Source: Bacteroidaceae bacterium
Lineage (GTDB): Bacteria > Bacteroidota > Bacteroidia > Bacteroidales > Bacteroidaceae
Length of the DNA: 59,443 bases
Assembly: GCA_017429945.1 (NCBI GenBank)
Contig: JAFRNY010000078.1
Coordinates: forward strand, 1 to 59,443
Reading direction: 5' to 3'
Made by a program: the position numbers and the translations under genes. The notes under the pieces are model-generated. The model did not search any database and was not told where the DNA came from. It worked only from the letters and a program-made list of their open reading frames with translations. How positions within the stretch are numbered: position 1 is the first letter of the stretch; each line of letters starts with the position of its first letter. Below, one piece after another: positions 35,614 through 43,961 of this stretch.

Positions 35614-36633
35614 ATGGGATTTTTCTCTTTCACTAAAGAAATTGCGATGGACCTTGGTACAGCCAACACCATCATTATATCCGAAGGCAAGGTTGTCGTA
35701 GATGAGCCCTCCGTGGTAGCACTCGACCGCCACACCGAGAAGATGATAGCCGTAGGCGAAAAAGCCAAGCTGATGTACGAGAAGGTGCACGCCGGCATCA
35801 AGACCATACGCCCGCTGCGCGATGGCGTCATCGCCGACTTCAATGCCTGCGAGCAGATGATGCGCGGCCTCATCAAGATGGTGCCTACGGGCAAGCGTAT
35901 CTTCACACCGTCGCTCCGCATGGTCATTGGCGTGCCATCAGGCAGCACCGAAGTAGAACTGCGTGCCGTGCGCGACTCTGCCGAGCATGCCGGCGGCCGC
36001 GAGGTCTACCTCATCTATGAGCCTATGGCGGCTGCCATTGGTATCGGTCTCGATGTCGTAGCCCCTGAAGGCAACATGATCGTTGACATAGGCGGCGGCT
36101 CCACAGAGATTGCCGTCATCTCGCTCGGTGGCATCGTTGCCGACAAGAGTCTGCGCACCGCCGGCGACGATCTCACCGCCGACATTCAGGAGTACATGAG
36201 CCGCCAGCACAACGTACGCGTGAGCGAACGTATGGCCGAGCGCATCAAGATAAACGTAGGCGCCGCACTCACCGACCTGGGCGAGAACGCCCCCGAGGAC
36301 TACATAGTGCATGGACCTAACCGCATCACAGCGCTGCCTATGGCCGTGCCCGTGTGCTACCAGGAGATAGCCCACTGCCTCGAGAAGACCATCGCCAAGA
36401 TCGAGACGGCCGTGCTCAACGCCCTCGAGGAGACACCGCCAGAGCTTTATGCCGACATCGTCCGCAATGGTATCTACCTCACCGGCGGCGGCGCACTGCT
36501 GCGCGGTCTCGACAAGCGCCTGACCGACAAGCTCAACATCCCGTTCCACATCGCTGAGGACCCCCTCCACAGCGTGGCCAAGGGCACGGGCGTAGCTCTC
36601 AAGAACATCCACAACTTCTCGTTCCTGATGTAG
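35614..36633 (+). CDS. mreB: Rod shape-determining protein MreB
   Basis: A bacterial actin that forms membrane-bound filaments guiding lateral wall synthesis. The 339 residues carry the actin-fold nucleotide motifs DLGTANT (phosphate 1), DIGGGSTEIAVISLGG (phosphate 2) and the adenosine motif GGGALLRGL, plus the amphipathic N-terminal start MGFFSFTKEIAMD. It heads the mreB-mreC-mreD-mrdA-rodA run, with mreC starting six bases after its stop. Length is typical. Confidence 0.97.
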   Translation: MGFFSFTKEIAMDLGTANTIIISEGKVVVDEPSVVALDRHTEKMIAVGEKAKLMYEKVHAGIKTIRPLRDGVIADFNACEQMMRGLIKMVPTGKRIFTPSLRMVIGVPSGSTEVELRAVRDSAEHAGGREVYLIYEPMAAAIGIGLDVVAPEGNMIVDIGGGSTEIAVISLGGIVADKSLRTAGDDLTADIQEYMSRQHNVRVSERMAERIKINVGAALTDLGENAPEDYIVHGPNRITALPMAVPVCYQEIAHCLEKTIAKIETAVLNALEETPPELYADIVRNGIYLTGGGALLRGLDKRLTDKLNIPFHIAEDPLHSVAKGTGVALKNIHNFSFLM

Positions 36634-36639
36634 CAGTCC

Positions 36640-37494
36640 ATGCGTGCCCTCCTGGATTTCATAGCCAAGTACCACCATTGGATGCTGTTTGTTGTACTGG
36701 AAGTGGTAAGCCTCGTGCTGCTCTTCCAGTTCAATCATTATCAGCATAGCCTATGGCTCACGGCGACCACCGAGACCGTAAGCAAGGCCCATGAGGCCGA
36801 AGCGAGCGTCTTGCGCTACCTCACGCTCGGGCGCGAGAATGCAGCGCTGACGCGTCGTAACCTCATCTTAGAGTACAACTTGGCTGAAGCTACGCGCCAG
36901 ATAGAGATCCTCTCGCACGACTCCACGGGCACCGAGCGCCTGCAAGCCGATCGCATGGAAGGCATCGAACTGATTCCGGTCAAGGTCGTCACGAACAGCG
37001 TCATGCGTCGCGACAACCTCATCACCATAAGTGCCGGCGCCGCCGATGGTGTGCGCCAGGAGATGGGCGTGGTCTGCGGCACGGGACTTGTCGGTATCGT
37101 CTTCCTCACGTCAGAGCATTTCTCCATAGTGTTGCCGCTGCTCAACAGCCGCTCGCACATCAGCTGCCGCCTGCGTGGCTCCGACTATTTCGGCCACCTC
37201 GTATGGGACGGCATCAATCCGCTCTACGCCCAACTCGACGACATCCCACGCCACGCGCGCTTCAACATAGGCGACATTGTTGAGACCAGCGGTTTCAGCT
37301 CCGTATTCCCTCCCGGCATCTTTGTAGGTAAAGTCGAGGCCATCGGCAACAGCGACGATGGTCTGAGCTACAAACTGCGCGTTCATCTGGCCACTGACTT
37401 CACGGCTCTGCAAGACGTCAGCGTCATAGCCCAACAGTTCCAGCCTGAGGTGCGCGAGCTCGAGCATCAGGCCGACTCAATGTTGGCGCATTAA
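36640..37494 (+). CDS. mreC: Rod shape-determining protein MreC
   Basis: A 284-residue bitopic inner-membrane protein of the elongasome. A single membrane segment near the N-terminus (WMLFVVLEVVSLVLLFQF) is followed by a helical region and then the periplasmic double beta-barrel: NSVMRRDNLITISAGAADGVRQEMGVV, GLVGIVF, LNSRSHISCRLRG, FNIGDIVETSGFSSVFPPGIFVGKV. It links MreB and MreD to PBP2 and RodA. The start lies six bases past the mreB stop and the length is normal. Confidence 0.95.
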   Translation: MRALLDFIAKYHHWMLFVVLEVVSLVLLFQFNHYQHSLWLTATTETVSKAHEAEASVLRYLTLGRENAALTRRNLILEYNLAEATRQIEILSHDSTGTERLQADRMEGIELIPVKVVTNSVMRRDNLITISAGAADGVRQEMGVVCGTGLVGIVFLTSEHFSIVLPLLNSRSHISCRLRGSDYFGHLVWDGINPLYAQLDDIPRHARFNIGDIVETSGFSSVFPPGIFVGKVEAIGNSDDGLSYKLRVHLATDFTALQDVSVIAQQFQPEVRELEHQADSMLAH

Positions 37495-37566
37495 CTATTT
37501 ACTGCCGAACCTAAGGCGTAAGGATTAAACACATTAGATTAAAACATCGGATAAAGCCCCGATTCA

Positions 37567-38085
37567 ATGCTCGTCATTTTTCTTAAACGTACGTTGTGGC
37601 TCGTTGCCCTCGTGGCGGCGCAGATGATGGTGTTCAACTACATCCATCTCTTTGGCTACGCCACTCCCCTGCCCTACGTCTACCTGCTACTGCTTTTCCC
37701 CCTCGACTCGTCGCGGTGGAGCGTACTGCTATGGGGCTTTGTCTGCGGACTGCTGTGTGACTTCGCATCGCTCACGCCCGGGCTTGGTGCTGCATCGATG
37801 ACACTCACGGCCTTCATACAGCCCCTGTTGCTGCGAGCCATGGCCCCCAAGGATGCGCTCGAGGATATGCAAGCCTCCTACCACACCCTCGGCGGTTGGG
37901 GCTACGTGCGCTATGCCGCCATCCTCACGCTGCTGTTCACGCTCACTTATTTCTTACTTCTGAGTTTCTCGTTCTTCCACGCCATTGACCTGGCCATATC
38001 TTTCGCCTCAAGCTGGCTGCTGACTCTCGTGCTCTGCCTTGCCATGGAGAAGGTGAGAGGCAGGGAGGTGAAAAGTGAAAAATGA
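37567..38085 (+). CDS. mreD: Rod shape-determining protein MreD
   Basis: A 172-residue polytopic inner-membrane protein with about five hydrophobic segments (LVALVAAQMMVFNYIHLFG, LPYVYLLLLFPLD, SVLLWGFVCGLLCDF, YAAILTLLFTLTYFLLLSFSFF, WLLTLVLCLAM). Sequence is poorly conserved in this family; identity rests on the topology, the length and the position between mreC and mrdA. The gap to mreC is 72 bases. Confidence 0.88.
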   Translation: MLVIFLKRTLWLVALVAAQMMVFNYIHLFGYATPLPYVYLLLLFPLDSSRWSVLLWGFVCGLLCDFASLTPGLGAASMTLTAFIQPLLLRAMAPKDALEDMQASYHTLGGWGYVRYAAILTLLFTLTYFLLLSFSFFHAIDLAISFASSWLLTLVLCLAMEKVRGREVKSEK

Positions 38086-38218
38086 CGAACTGCTTCGCAG
38101 TCACAGAGCACACAGAGGAGACAGAGAGCACAGAGAGGAGACATAGAACAGAGATAGAGAGCATACAGGGTGGAAAGAGCAACGTGGAAAGTGGACAGTA
38201 AAAAACGTAGAATAAAGA
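38086..38218. repeat. Purine-rich imperfect repeat gap between mreD and mrdA
   Basis: The 133-base gap holds a short hairpin (ACTGC/GCAGT, 38090-38102) followed by imperfect CACAGAG-type repeats from about 38100 to 38160 (for example CACAGAGGAGACAGAGAG then CACAGAGAGGAGACATAG). No gene or clear promoter is seen. An in-frame TAA lies just upstream of the mrdA start. Confidence 0.6.
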
Positions 38219-40057
38219 GTGTCTTTCTCAGATCTGACATATAGGAAATACGTGCTTGGCACTGCGGCGCTCATCGTAGTCATCATCTACGTTGTGCGCC
38301 TTTTCTCGTTGCAGCTGCTCTCCGACGACTACCGTGCCCGCGCCGACTCCAATGCCCTGATGCGCCGCATTCAGTTCCCTGCCCGCGGCGCCATCACCGA
38401 CCGGCGCGGCAAGCTGCTCGTCTACAACCAACCAGCCTACGACATCATGGTCGTCATGCAAGAACAGGACGGCGTCGACACCCTCGGCCTGTGCCGCAGC
38501 CTCGGCATCACGCGCGAATGGTACATAAAACGAATGGATGAGATCCGCCGCACGAAAGGCTATTCGCCCTACACGCAACAGGTGTTTATGAATCAGCTGT
38601 CGATGCGCGAATTCAGCAGTTTCCAGGAGAAGCTCTTCCACTTCAGAGGTTTCTACATTCAGAAGCGCAGCATCCGGCAGTACACCTACCCTTACGCCGC
38701 ACACATCCTCGGCGACGTGGGCGAAGTGAGCCCTGCCGACATCGAGGCGGATGACTACTATCGCTCGGGCGACTACATAGGCACGCAGGGCGTGGAGCGC
38801 AGCTATGAGCGCCAGTTGCGCGGCATCAAGGGCTCCGAGATTCTCATACGCGATGTCCACGGCCGCATCAAAGGACGCTATCAGGACGGGCGCTTCGACC
38901 AGAAGCCCGTGCCAGGCAAGAACCTCACCCTGAGCATCGACCTTGAGCTGCAGAAGCTCGGCGAGCGTCTCATGAAAGGCAAGCTGGGCAGTATCGTGGC
39001 CATAGAGCCATCGACGGGCGAAATTCTTTGCATGGTGACATCACCCACCTACGACCCGCGCACCATGGTAGGGCGCCAGCGCGGCAAGCGCCATCGCGAG
39101 CTCTCGCTCGACCCGATGAAACCGCTGCTCAACCGCGCCATCATGGGCACCTACCCCCCAGGCTCCACCTTCAAGACCTCGCAGGCGCTCACCTTCCTCG
39201 AGGAAGGCATCATCACTCCGCAGACGGCTTTCCCATGCTCCCACGGTTTCCGCTTCCGCGGCCTCAAGGTTGGCTGCCACGGCCACGGCTCGCCACTGCC
39301 CCTCATCCCCGCCATAGGCACCTCGTGCAACGGCTACTTCTGCTGGGGCCTCTACTATATGCTTGGCAACCGCAGCAAATATCCCACCGTGCAGGATGCC
39401 CTCACCACGTGGAAGGACTATATGGTATCAATGGGCTTCGGCTACAAGCTCGGCGTAGACCTTCCCGGCGAGAAGCGTGGTTTCATCCCCAATGCCGACT
39501 ACTACGACAACGCCTACAAGGGCTCGTGGAACGGTCTCACAGTGATTTCCATATCCATAGGTCAGGGCGAAGTCACTCTGACGCCCCTGCAGATAGCTAA
39601 CCTAGGCGCCACTATAGCCAACCGCGGTTGGTTCATCACGCCGCACATCGTAAAGAGCGTCCAGGACGAAGACCTCGACACGCTCTACCTGAAGCGCCGC
39701 TACACCAAAGTCTCACGCACGAACTACGAGACCGTCGTCGCCGGCATGCAACGCGCCGTAGAGAACGGCACCTGCCGCGTGGCCAACAACCCGTGGTACG
39801 TCACCTGCGGCAAGACGGGCACGGCGCAGAACCGCGGCCACGACCACTCCGTCTTCATGGGCTTCGCACCGCGCGACAATCCTCAGATAGCCGTCGCCGT
39901 GTACGTTGAGAACGGCGGTTGGGGCGCCACCTACGGCGTGCCCATCGGAGCCCTCATCATGGAACAGTACATCAACGGCCACCTCTCGCCCGCCAGCGAG
40001 AAGAAAGCCGAAGTCTTCTCCAACCGAACCATCAACTATGGCAGCACCACAAGATAA
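38219..40057 (+). CDS. mrdA: Penicillin-binding protein 2, elongasome transpeptidase
   Basis: A 612-residue class B penicillin-binding protein that cross-links lateral-wall peptidoglycan with RodA. A GTG start is used because an in-frame stop lies three codons upstream and no ATG precedes the membrane anchor (YVLGTAALIVVIIYVVRLFSLQ). The pedestal holds RGAITDRRGKLLVYNQPAYDI. The transpeptidase motifs are SxxK at S316-T-F-K319 (PPGSTFK), SCN in GTSCNGYFCW, and KTGTAQ with K532. It overlaps the rodA start by 20 bases. Sequence appears complete. Confidence 0.95.
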   Translation: MSFSDLTYRKYVLGTAALIVVIIYVVRLFSLQLLSDDYRARADSNALMRRIQFPARGAITDRRGKLLVYNQPAYDIMVVMQEQDGVDTLGLCRSLGITREWYIKRMDEIRRTKGYSPYTQQVFMNQLSMREFSSFQEKLFHFRGFYIQKRSIRQYTYPYAAHILGDVGEVSPADIEADDYYRSGDYIGTQGVERSYERQLRGIKGSEILIRDVHGRIKGRYQDGRFDQKPVPGKNLTLSIDLELQKLGERLMKGKLGSIVAIEPSTGEILCMVTSPTYDPRTMVGRQRGKRHRELSLDPMKPLLNRAIMGTYPPGSTFKTSQALTFLEEGIITPQTAFPCSHGFRFRGLKVGCHGHGSPLPLIPAIGTSCNGYFCWGLYYMLGNRSKYPTVQDALTTWKDYMVSMGFGYKLGVDLPGEKRGFIPNADYYDNAYKGSWNGLTVISISIGQGEVTLTPLQIANLGATIANRGWFITPHIVKSVQDEDLDTLYLKRRYTKVSRTNYETVVAGMQRAVENGTCRVANNPWYVTCGKTGTAQNRGHDHSVFMGFAPRDNPQIAVAVYVENGGWGATYGVPIGALIMEQYINGHLSPASEKKAEVFSNRTINYGSTTR

Positions 40058-41798
40058 ACCCAAGAGCGTCTTCCAGAGTATCGACTGGATTACCATTCTC
40101 ATCTACGCCGCGCTACTCGCTTTCGGCTGGATGAGCATCTGCGGCGCATGCTACGAATACGGACAGCCGCGCGACCTGCTATCGCTGGCCTCGTTCGACA
40201 CCCGCACAGGCATGCAGCTCGTGTGGATAGGTTCGTCGATAGTCCTGGGCGCCATCATCCTACTGCTCGACGACCGAATATTCGACACCTTCGCATACTT
40301 CATCTACGGCATCTTCATCGTGCTGCTGTTCATCACGCCCTTCCTGGCCCACGACATCAAAGGCTCCCTCTCATGGATCAAGATAGGCCCCTTCAGCTTC
40401 CAGAGCGCCGAGTTCGCGAAGTTTGCCACAGCCCTGGCCCTGGCTAAATTCATGAGTCCATACGGCTTTAAGCTGCAAGGGTCGTGGAAGAACATGAGCA
40501 TCGCCATCGCCCTGATGATGCTGCCCATGGTGCTCATCGTCATGCAGAAGGAGACGGGATCTGCCCTCGTCTATTTCAGCCTCTTCCTCATGCTCTACCG
40601 CGAAGGCATGCCCGGTTTCATACTCTTTGCCGGCATCTCGGCCGCAGCCTATGTCGTCATAGGCCTGCGCTTCGACCAGACACTCATCCTGGCGCAGTCC
40701 ACCAGCCTTGGTGAAGTGCTCGTGATGCTGATGATAGTAGCCTTCGTGGCCGCCCTCATCATCATCTACTGCCGCCCCTCGGCACTCGTAGGCGAGAGCG
40801 GTGTGGACCCGCGCAACACACGGCAGCCCTATCGCCGGGCCCTCAGCTCAACGTTTGCCGTAGCCCTGCCTCTGATGCTTGCCGTACTCGCCCTGGCTTA
40901 CATCATCTTCCCCACACTGGCAGCTTACCACGAACTGACTTCGGCACTACAGCCTGAGGCCGTGGCCGAGGCTGCCGAAGCTGCCGCCGAAGCAGCGACG
41001 TCGCTCTCGGCCGAAGCCTCGCAGACCATCGCTGCCGACGCAGGCGAGGCCGCAGAGGCCGCTACTGCTGCAGGCCCCCTCTTCACCATCTCTCACGACA
41101 GCTTCCTGGCACCACTCATCGACCACATCCGCCCCTTCAACCTCTCGCCCATACTCGTAGCCATAACACTGCTGCTCGCCCTGCGCCTCTTCTGGATAGG
41201 CTTCAGCAACCAGGTCTACCGCTACGCCTACATCGCCCTCTTCGCCCTGGCCTCGATGACCGTGTTCTTCTCGGCCAACATGCTCGTTGACCACCTTGCG
41301 CCCCACCAGCAGAAGCGCATTCAAGTGCTGCTGGGCCTGCAGGACGACCCCAACGGCGTGGGCTACAACGTCATCCAGGCCAAGATAGCCATCGGCTCCG
41401 GCGGCCTCGAGGGCAAAGGCTTCCTCAACGGCACGCAGACCAAGCTTAAGTACGTGCCCGAGCAAGAGACCGACTTCATCTTCTGCACCGTAGGCGAGGA
41501 GCAGGGCTTCATTGGCTCCACGGCCGTGCTCGTGCTCTTCCTGCTGCTGATGTGGCGCCTCATCCACGTGGCCGAGCGCCAGCCCTTCGCCTTCGGGCGC
41601 GTCTATGGCTACTGCGTCTTCTCGGTCATATTCTTCCACGTGCTCATCAACATTGGCATGGTGCTCGGTCTGATGCCAGTAATCGGCATCCCCCTGCCCT
41701 TCTTCAGCTACGGCGGCAGCTCGCTCTGGGGCTTCACCCTCCTGCTGTTCATCTTCCTGCGCATCGACGCGGGCCGCAGCCGCTACGTCAGGAAATAA
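40038..41798 (+). CDS. rodA: RodA SEDS-family peptidoglycan glycosyltransferase with an alanine-rich insert
   Basis: Inner-membrane SEDS glycosyltransferase that polymerises lipid II with PBP2. The start is ATG 40038 (MAAPQDKPKS) inside the end of mrdA; the longer upstream frame is a shadow of mrdA. The 586 residues show SEDS motifs: GSLSWIKIGPFSFQSAEFAKF, QKETGSALVYF, and near the C-terminus EQETDFIFCTVGEEQGFIG and GIPLPFFSYGGSS. Between about 303 and 348 is a low-complexity loop made largely of Ala and Glu (AEAAEAAAEAA). RodA in related bacteria is usually nearer 480 residues, so this loop and its flanks are extra. A strong hairpin and a 22 bp array follow the stop. Confidence 0.93.
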   Translation: MAAPQDKPKSVFQSIDWITILIYAALLAFGWMSICGACYEYGQPRDLLSLASFDTRTGMQLVWIGSSIVLGAIILLLDDRIFDTFAYFIYGIFIVLLFITPFLAHDIKGSLSWIKIGPFSFQSAEFAKFATALALAKFMSPYGFKLQGSWKNMSIAIALMMLPMVLIVMQKETGSALVYFSLFLMLYREGMPGFILFAGISAAAYVVIGLRFDQTLILAQSTSLGEVLVMLMIVAFVAALIIIYCRPSALVGESGVDPRNTRQPYRRALSSTFAVALPLMLAVLALAYIIFPTLAAYHELTSALQPEAVAEAAEAAAEAATSLSAEASQTIAADAGEAAEAATAAGPLFTISHDSFLAPLIDHIRPFNLSPILVAITLLLALRLFWIGFSNQVYRYAYIALFALASMTVFFSANMLVDHLAPHQQKRIQVLLGLQDDPNGVGYNVIQAKIAIGSGGLEGKGFLNGTQTKLKYVPEQETDFIFCTVGEEQGFIGSTAVLVLFLLLMWRLIHVAERQPFAFGRVYGYCVFSVIFFHVLINIGMVLGLMPVIGIPLPFFSYGGSSLWGFTLLLFIFLRIDAGRSRYVRK

Positions 41799-41828
41799 GC
41801 GCCTGAAGCCATAGCCGCAAACACATAT

Positions 41829-41867
41829 CCGACCGGTCGTGTACGCCCACACGACCGGTCGGTTTTT
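41829..41867 (+). terminator. Terminator of the mre-rodA operon
   Basis: A 14 bp perfect stem CCGACCGGTCGTGT/ACACGACCGGTCGG with a six-base loop and TTTTT, 31 bases past the rodA stop. It is made from the first two units of the 22 bp array. Confidence 0.85.
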
Positions 41868-42048
41868 GCTATATGACCATTCGTATATACCTACACGACC
41901 GCAGGAATCCTTCTACACGACCAAACAGATATAACAGCACAGCCAGTCGGATTCTACATATCACGCAGTGATATATATAAATCACTTGGTGATATATAGA
42001 ATCTAACCGCAGGACTGACGCTTCCAGACCGGTCGCTTAATCCTTCAC
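41829..42048. repeat. 22 bp tandem array 3' of rodA, about ten units
   Basis: GACC anchors stand at 41831, 41853, 41875, 41897 and 41919, exactly 22 bases apart, continuing as AGCC at 41941, AACC at 42005 and GACC at 42027. In between are two ATCAC-N3-GTGAT dyads 21 bases apart (about 41960 and 41981). The first two units contain the palindrome CGACCGGTCG and together form a perfect stem (41829-41842 with 41849-41862) followed by five T, which will act as the rodA terminator. The array fills most of the 346-base gap between rodA and the convergent gene at 42146; the gap holds no gene. Confidence 0.88.
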
Positions 42049-42084
42049 GTAAGCACGTACAGACAAAGGTTTATGTGCGCATAC

Positions 42085-42123
42085 AAAAAAGAGTCCTAAG
42101 GTGATGGCCCTTAGGACTCTTTT
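42085..42123 (-). terminator. Terminator of the VTC operon
   Basis: The stem AGAGTCCTAAG/CTTAGGACTCT (42090-42100 and 42110-42120) is followed on the minus strand by a T-run. On the plus strand TTTT also follows, so it may work in both directions. It lies 26 bases past the stop of the gene at 42146. Confidence 0.88.
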
Positions 42124-42145
42124 GTATTGAGCAAACAACGAAATA

Positions 42146-43465
42146 TCAGTACTTGAACGAACCGTTGACGGTGCCGCCCTGCCCGCTGATGAAGGTGTTG
42201 TCGAGTTTGATGCCCTGGCTCTTGGTACCGGTGTTCCACACGTAGAGCACGCCGCCGGTGGCAGTGAGCGTTGCGGCTCGCACACCGCGACTTTTTTCGC
42301 CTGTAGCATCTACGGCTGCTGATCCTCCGGCCATGTGGAAGGTGAGCTCAGCCTTGATGCCCGTAGCGCGTTCCTCCTCTGTGGTTTCGGGGTCGAGGTA
42401 ATAACTTGCCATGACATTTACTCTCACTTTCGGCGATACAGTTTGATTTGGATTTATGCCATCACCTATGGTGAGGTTGCCGTCGGAGACTAAGCCCCTT
42501 GAGCCGAGGGCTGTGGAGTTGATATTAATGGTGATCTTACCCTTATAGATATACATCTCAGGCACTAATGAGGGCGCTGTAGGATCAGCGTCGAGGCGAA
42601 TGGCTTTGGCATCGACGGCATCGAGGGCGACGTCAATAGTGCCATCGTTCATAATGAATTGTCCGTTGAGCTCTTCCTCGGAGGTGGCGTCGGTCTCTAC
42701 CTGCAGGCCGTCGGCCGCCGTGCCGCTGATGGTGACGGTGCCGCCGTTCATCTGGAAGTACTCGCCCACATGTATGCCGTCGCTGGCAGCCTTGGTGACG
42801 TTGACAGTACCGACGGTTTTCTTCAGCAGGAGGTATTCGTTGGAGCGGAGGGCGTGGCGGGCATTGCCCACGAGATTGAGTGTGCCGCCGCCTGCTATCT
42901 CGAGGTGACCTTGGCAGTTGAGACAAGCTTTCTGTGCGCCGCCGGCATAGTCGGCGAGGCTGTTGACAGTTCCGTCCTCGAGGATGAGGTCGATGCGCTT
43001 GCCGCACTGTATGTCGATTGCTGCACCGGTGGTGGAGGTGAGGTCAAGGCCGTTGAGGTGGAACTTGGTCTTGTATTCGCCGTTGTAGGTGAGCGAGCCT
43101 GCAGTGCTGTTGCCTTGGAGAATGAACTCATGCTCGATTGTAGTGCAGGTGTTGGTGATGACGACATCGCCGCCGCTGATGGTGGCCGTCACGCCTTCGG
43201 CCGTCTCGGGAATGTCAACGGATGCCGTAGTGCCGTTCCAAGTGATAGTAACGGGGTTGACGACGGTGATACTGTCGATGGCTGCTGTCGAGTATGTGTC
43301 GGAGCCTATGGTGAGGGTTGAGCCTGCAGTGGCATAAGGGATGGTCGGTGCTTCGCTGATGGCATAGCGAGTGCTCTCGCCGCCGCTCCATACGCGAAGC
43401 CATTGAGCGTTGGCGCCAATGGTGGCGGCGCCAAGGAATAGTGCTGAAAGTAGTAGTTTCTTCAT
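42146..43465 (-). CDS. Secreted carbohydrate-binding beta-helix protein (Cthe_2159/DUF4353-like)
   Basis: A 439-residue exported protein with signal peptide MKKLLLSALFLGAATIGANA. After an N-terminal domain of about 100 residues comes a long right-handed beta-helix-like repeat region: FHLNGLDLTSTTGAAIDIQCGKR, LILEDGTVNSLAD, GHLEIAGGGTLNLVGNARHAL, SDGIHVGEYFQMNGGTVTISG, SRGVRAATLTATGGVLYVW. This is the pattern of the Cthe_2159 family, whose founding member binds acidic and cellulosic polysaccharides. It is the last gene of the operon that starts with the VTC polymerase, three bases after the small secreted protein. Genes of this family are often found with VTC and DUF4956 genes, which supports a shared but unknown process. 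Confidence 0.82.
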   Translation of the reverse strand: MKKLLLSALFLGAATIGANAQWLRVWSGGESTRYAISEAPTIPYATAGSTLTIGSDTYSTAAIDSITVVNPVTITWNGTTASVDIPETAEGVTATISGGDVVITNTCTTIEHEFILQGNSTAGSLTYNGEYKTKFHLNGLDLTSTTGAAIDIQCGKRIDLILEDGTVNSLADYAGGAQKACLNCQGHLEIAGGGTLNLVGNARHALRSNEYLLLKKTVGTVNVTKAASDGIHVGEYFQMNGGTVTISGTAADGLQVETDATSEEELNGQFIMNDGTIDVALDAVDAKAIRLDADPTAPSLVPEMYIYKGKITININSTALGSRGLVSDGNLTIGDGINPNQTVSPKVRVNVMASYYLDPETTEEERATGIKAELTFHMAGGSAAVDATGEKSRGVRAATLTATGGVLYVWNTGTKSQGIKLDNTFISGQGGTVNGSFKY

Positions 43466-43468
43466 GGC

Positions 43469-43918
43469 TTAGTAGATGAATTTAAGGGTTTGACGTCCGA
43501 ATCGAGCAATGTAAATGCCATGAGGCAGGTCGGAGAGATTGAGTTCACCGCGCTCGCTGCCTACGGTAAGCTGACGCATGAGCTGTCCGCCGGTGTTGTA
43601 GAGCTGCAACGTGCCGCGCCCTGAGGCAACGATGCATCCGTTCTGGAAGGATAGCGGGCGCTGCTCTTCGATGGAACCTACGCCGAGGGCGGTGTCGGAG
43701 AACGAGAGCTGCGAGAGCGTGGCAAGGGGGGCTGTCACGGTGGCGCCAGCCGTCGTGGTCACTACGGCGTTGGTGCCGTCGAAGGTAATCTTCTTGATAG
43801 TTGTGCGCGCTACGCTCTGCGTCGTTGCGCCGACGATGTTGAGATAGTTGTAGGACTCGGCCATGGCCGTGAGTGCGCCGCCGGCTGCCAGTACAACTGC
43901 AAGAATAATCTTTTTCAT
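43469..43918 (-). CDS. Small secreted protein with C-terminal sorting-like domain
   Basis: A 149-residue exported protein of unknown function. It has a signal peptide (MKKIILAVVLAAGGALTAMA) and a short domain SYNYLNIVGATTQ...TIKKITFDGTNAVV...LATLSQLSFSD that resembles the N-terminal part of the neighbouring beta-helix protein. The C-terminal segment LQLYNTGGQLMRQL...LPHGIYIARFGRQTLKFIY has the form of the secretion tails of Bacteroidetes exported proteins. It lies three bases before the gene at 42146-43465 and 43 bases after the outer-membrane barrel gene, so it is part of the same operon. Function cannot be stated. Confidence 0.75.
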   Translation of the reverse strand: MKKIILAVVLAAGGALTAMAESYNYLNIVGATTQSVARTTIKKITFDGTNAVVTTTAGATVTAPLATLSQLSFSDTALGVGSIEEQRPLSFQNGCIVASGRGTLQLYNTGGQLMRQLTVGSERGELNLSDLPHGIYIARFGRQTLKFIY

Positions 43919-43961
43919 GTTTCCTGAATAACTTTATGTCGTGAATGCGTGTATCTGAGTG

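Noticed and set aside
35938-36747. 269-codon minus-strand open frame opposite mreB/mreC
   Set aside because: Shadow of mreB; no family features.
39906-40037. 44-residue N-terminal extension of rodA
   Set aside because: It is the shifted frame of the mrdA 3' end; the membrane-proximal start MAAPQDKPKS at 40038 fits the family.
40947-41852. 301-codon minus-strand open frame opposite rodA
   Set aside because: It is low-complexity, with no recognisable domain, and lies opposite conserved SEDS motifs.
41829-42048. Possible CRISPR array
   Set aside because: Units are contiguous 22-mers that drift in sequence, with no constant repeat separated by unique ~30 bp spacers, and no cas gene is in the window.
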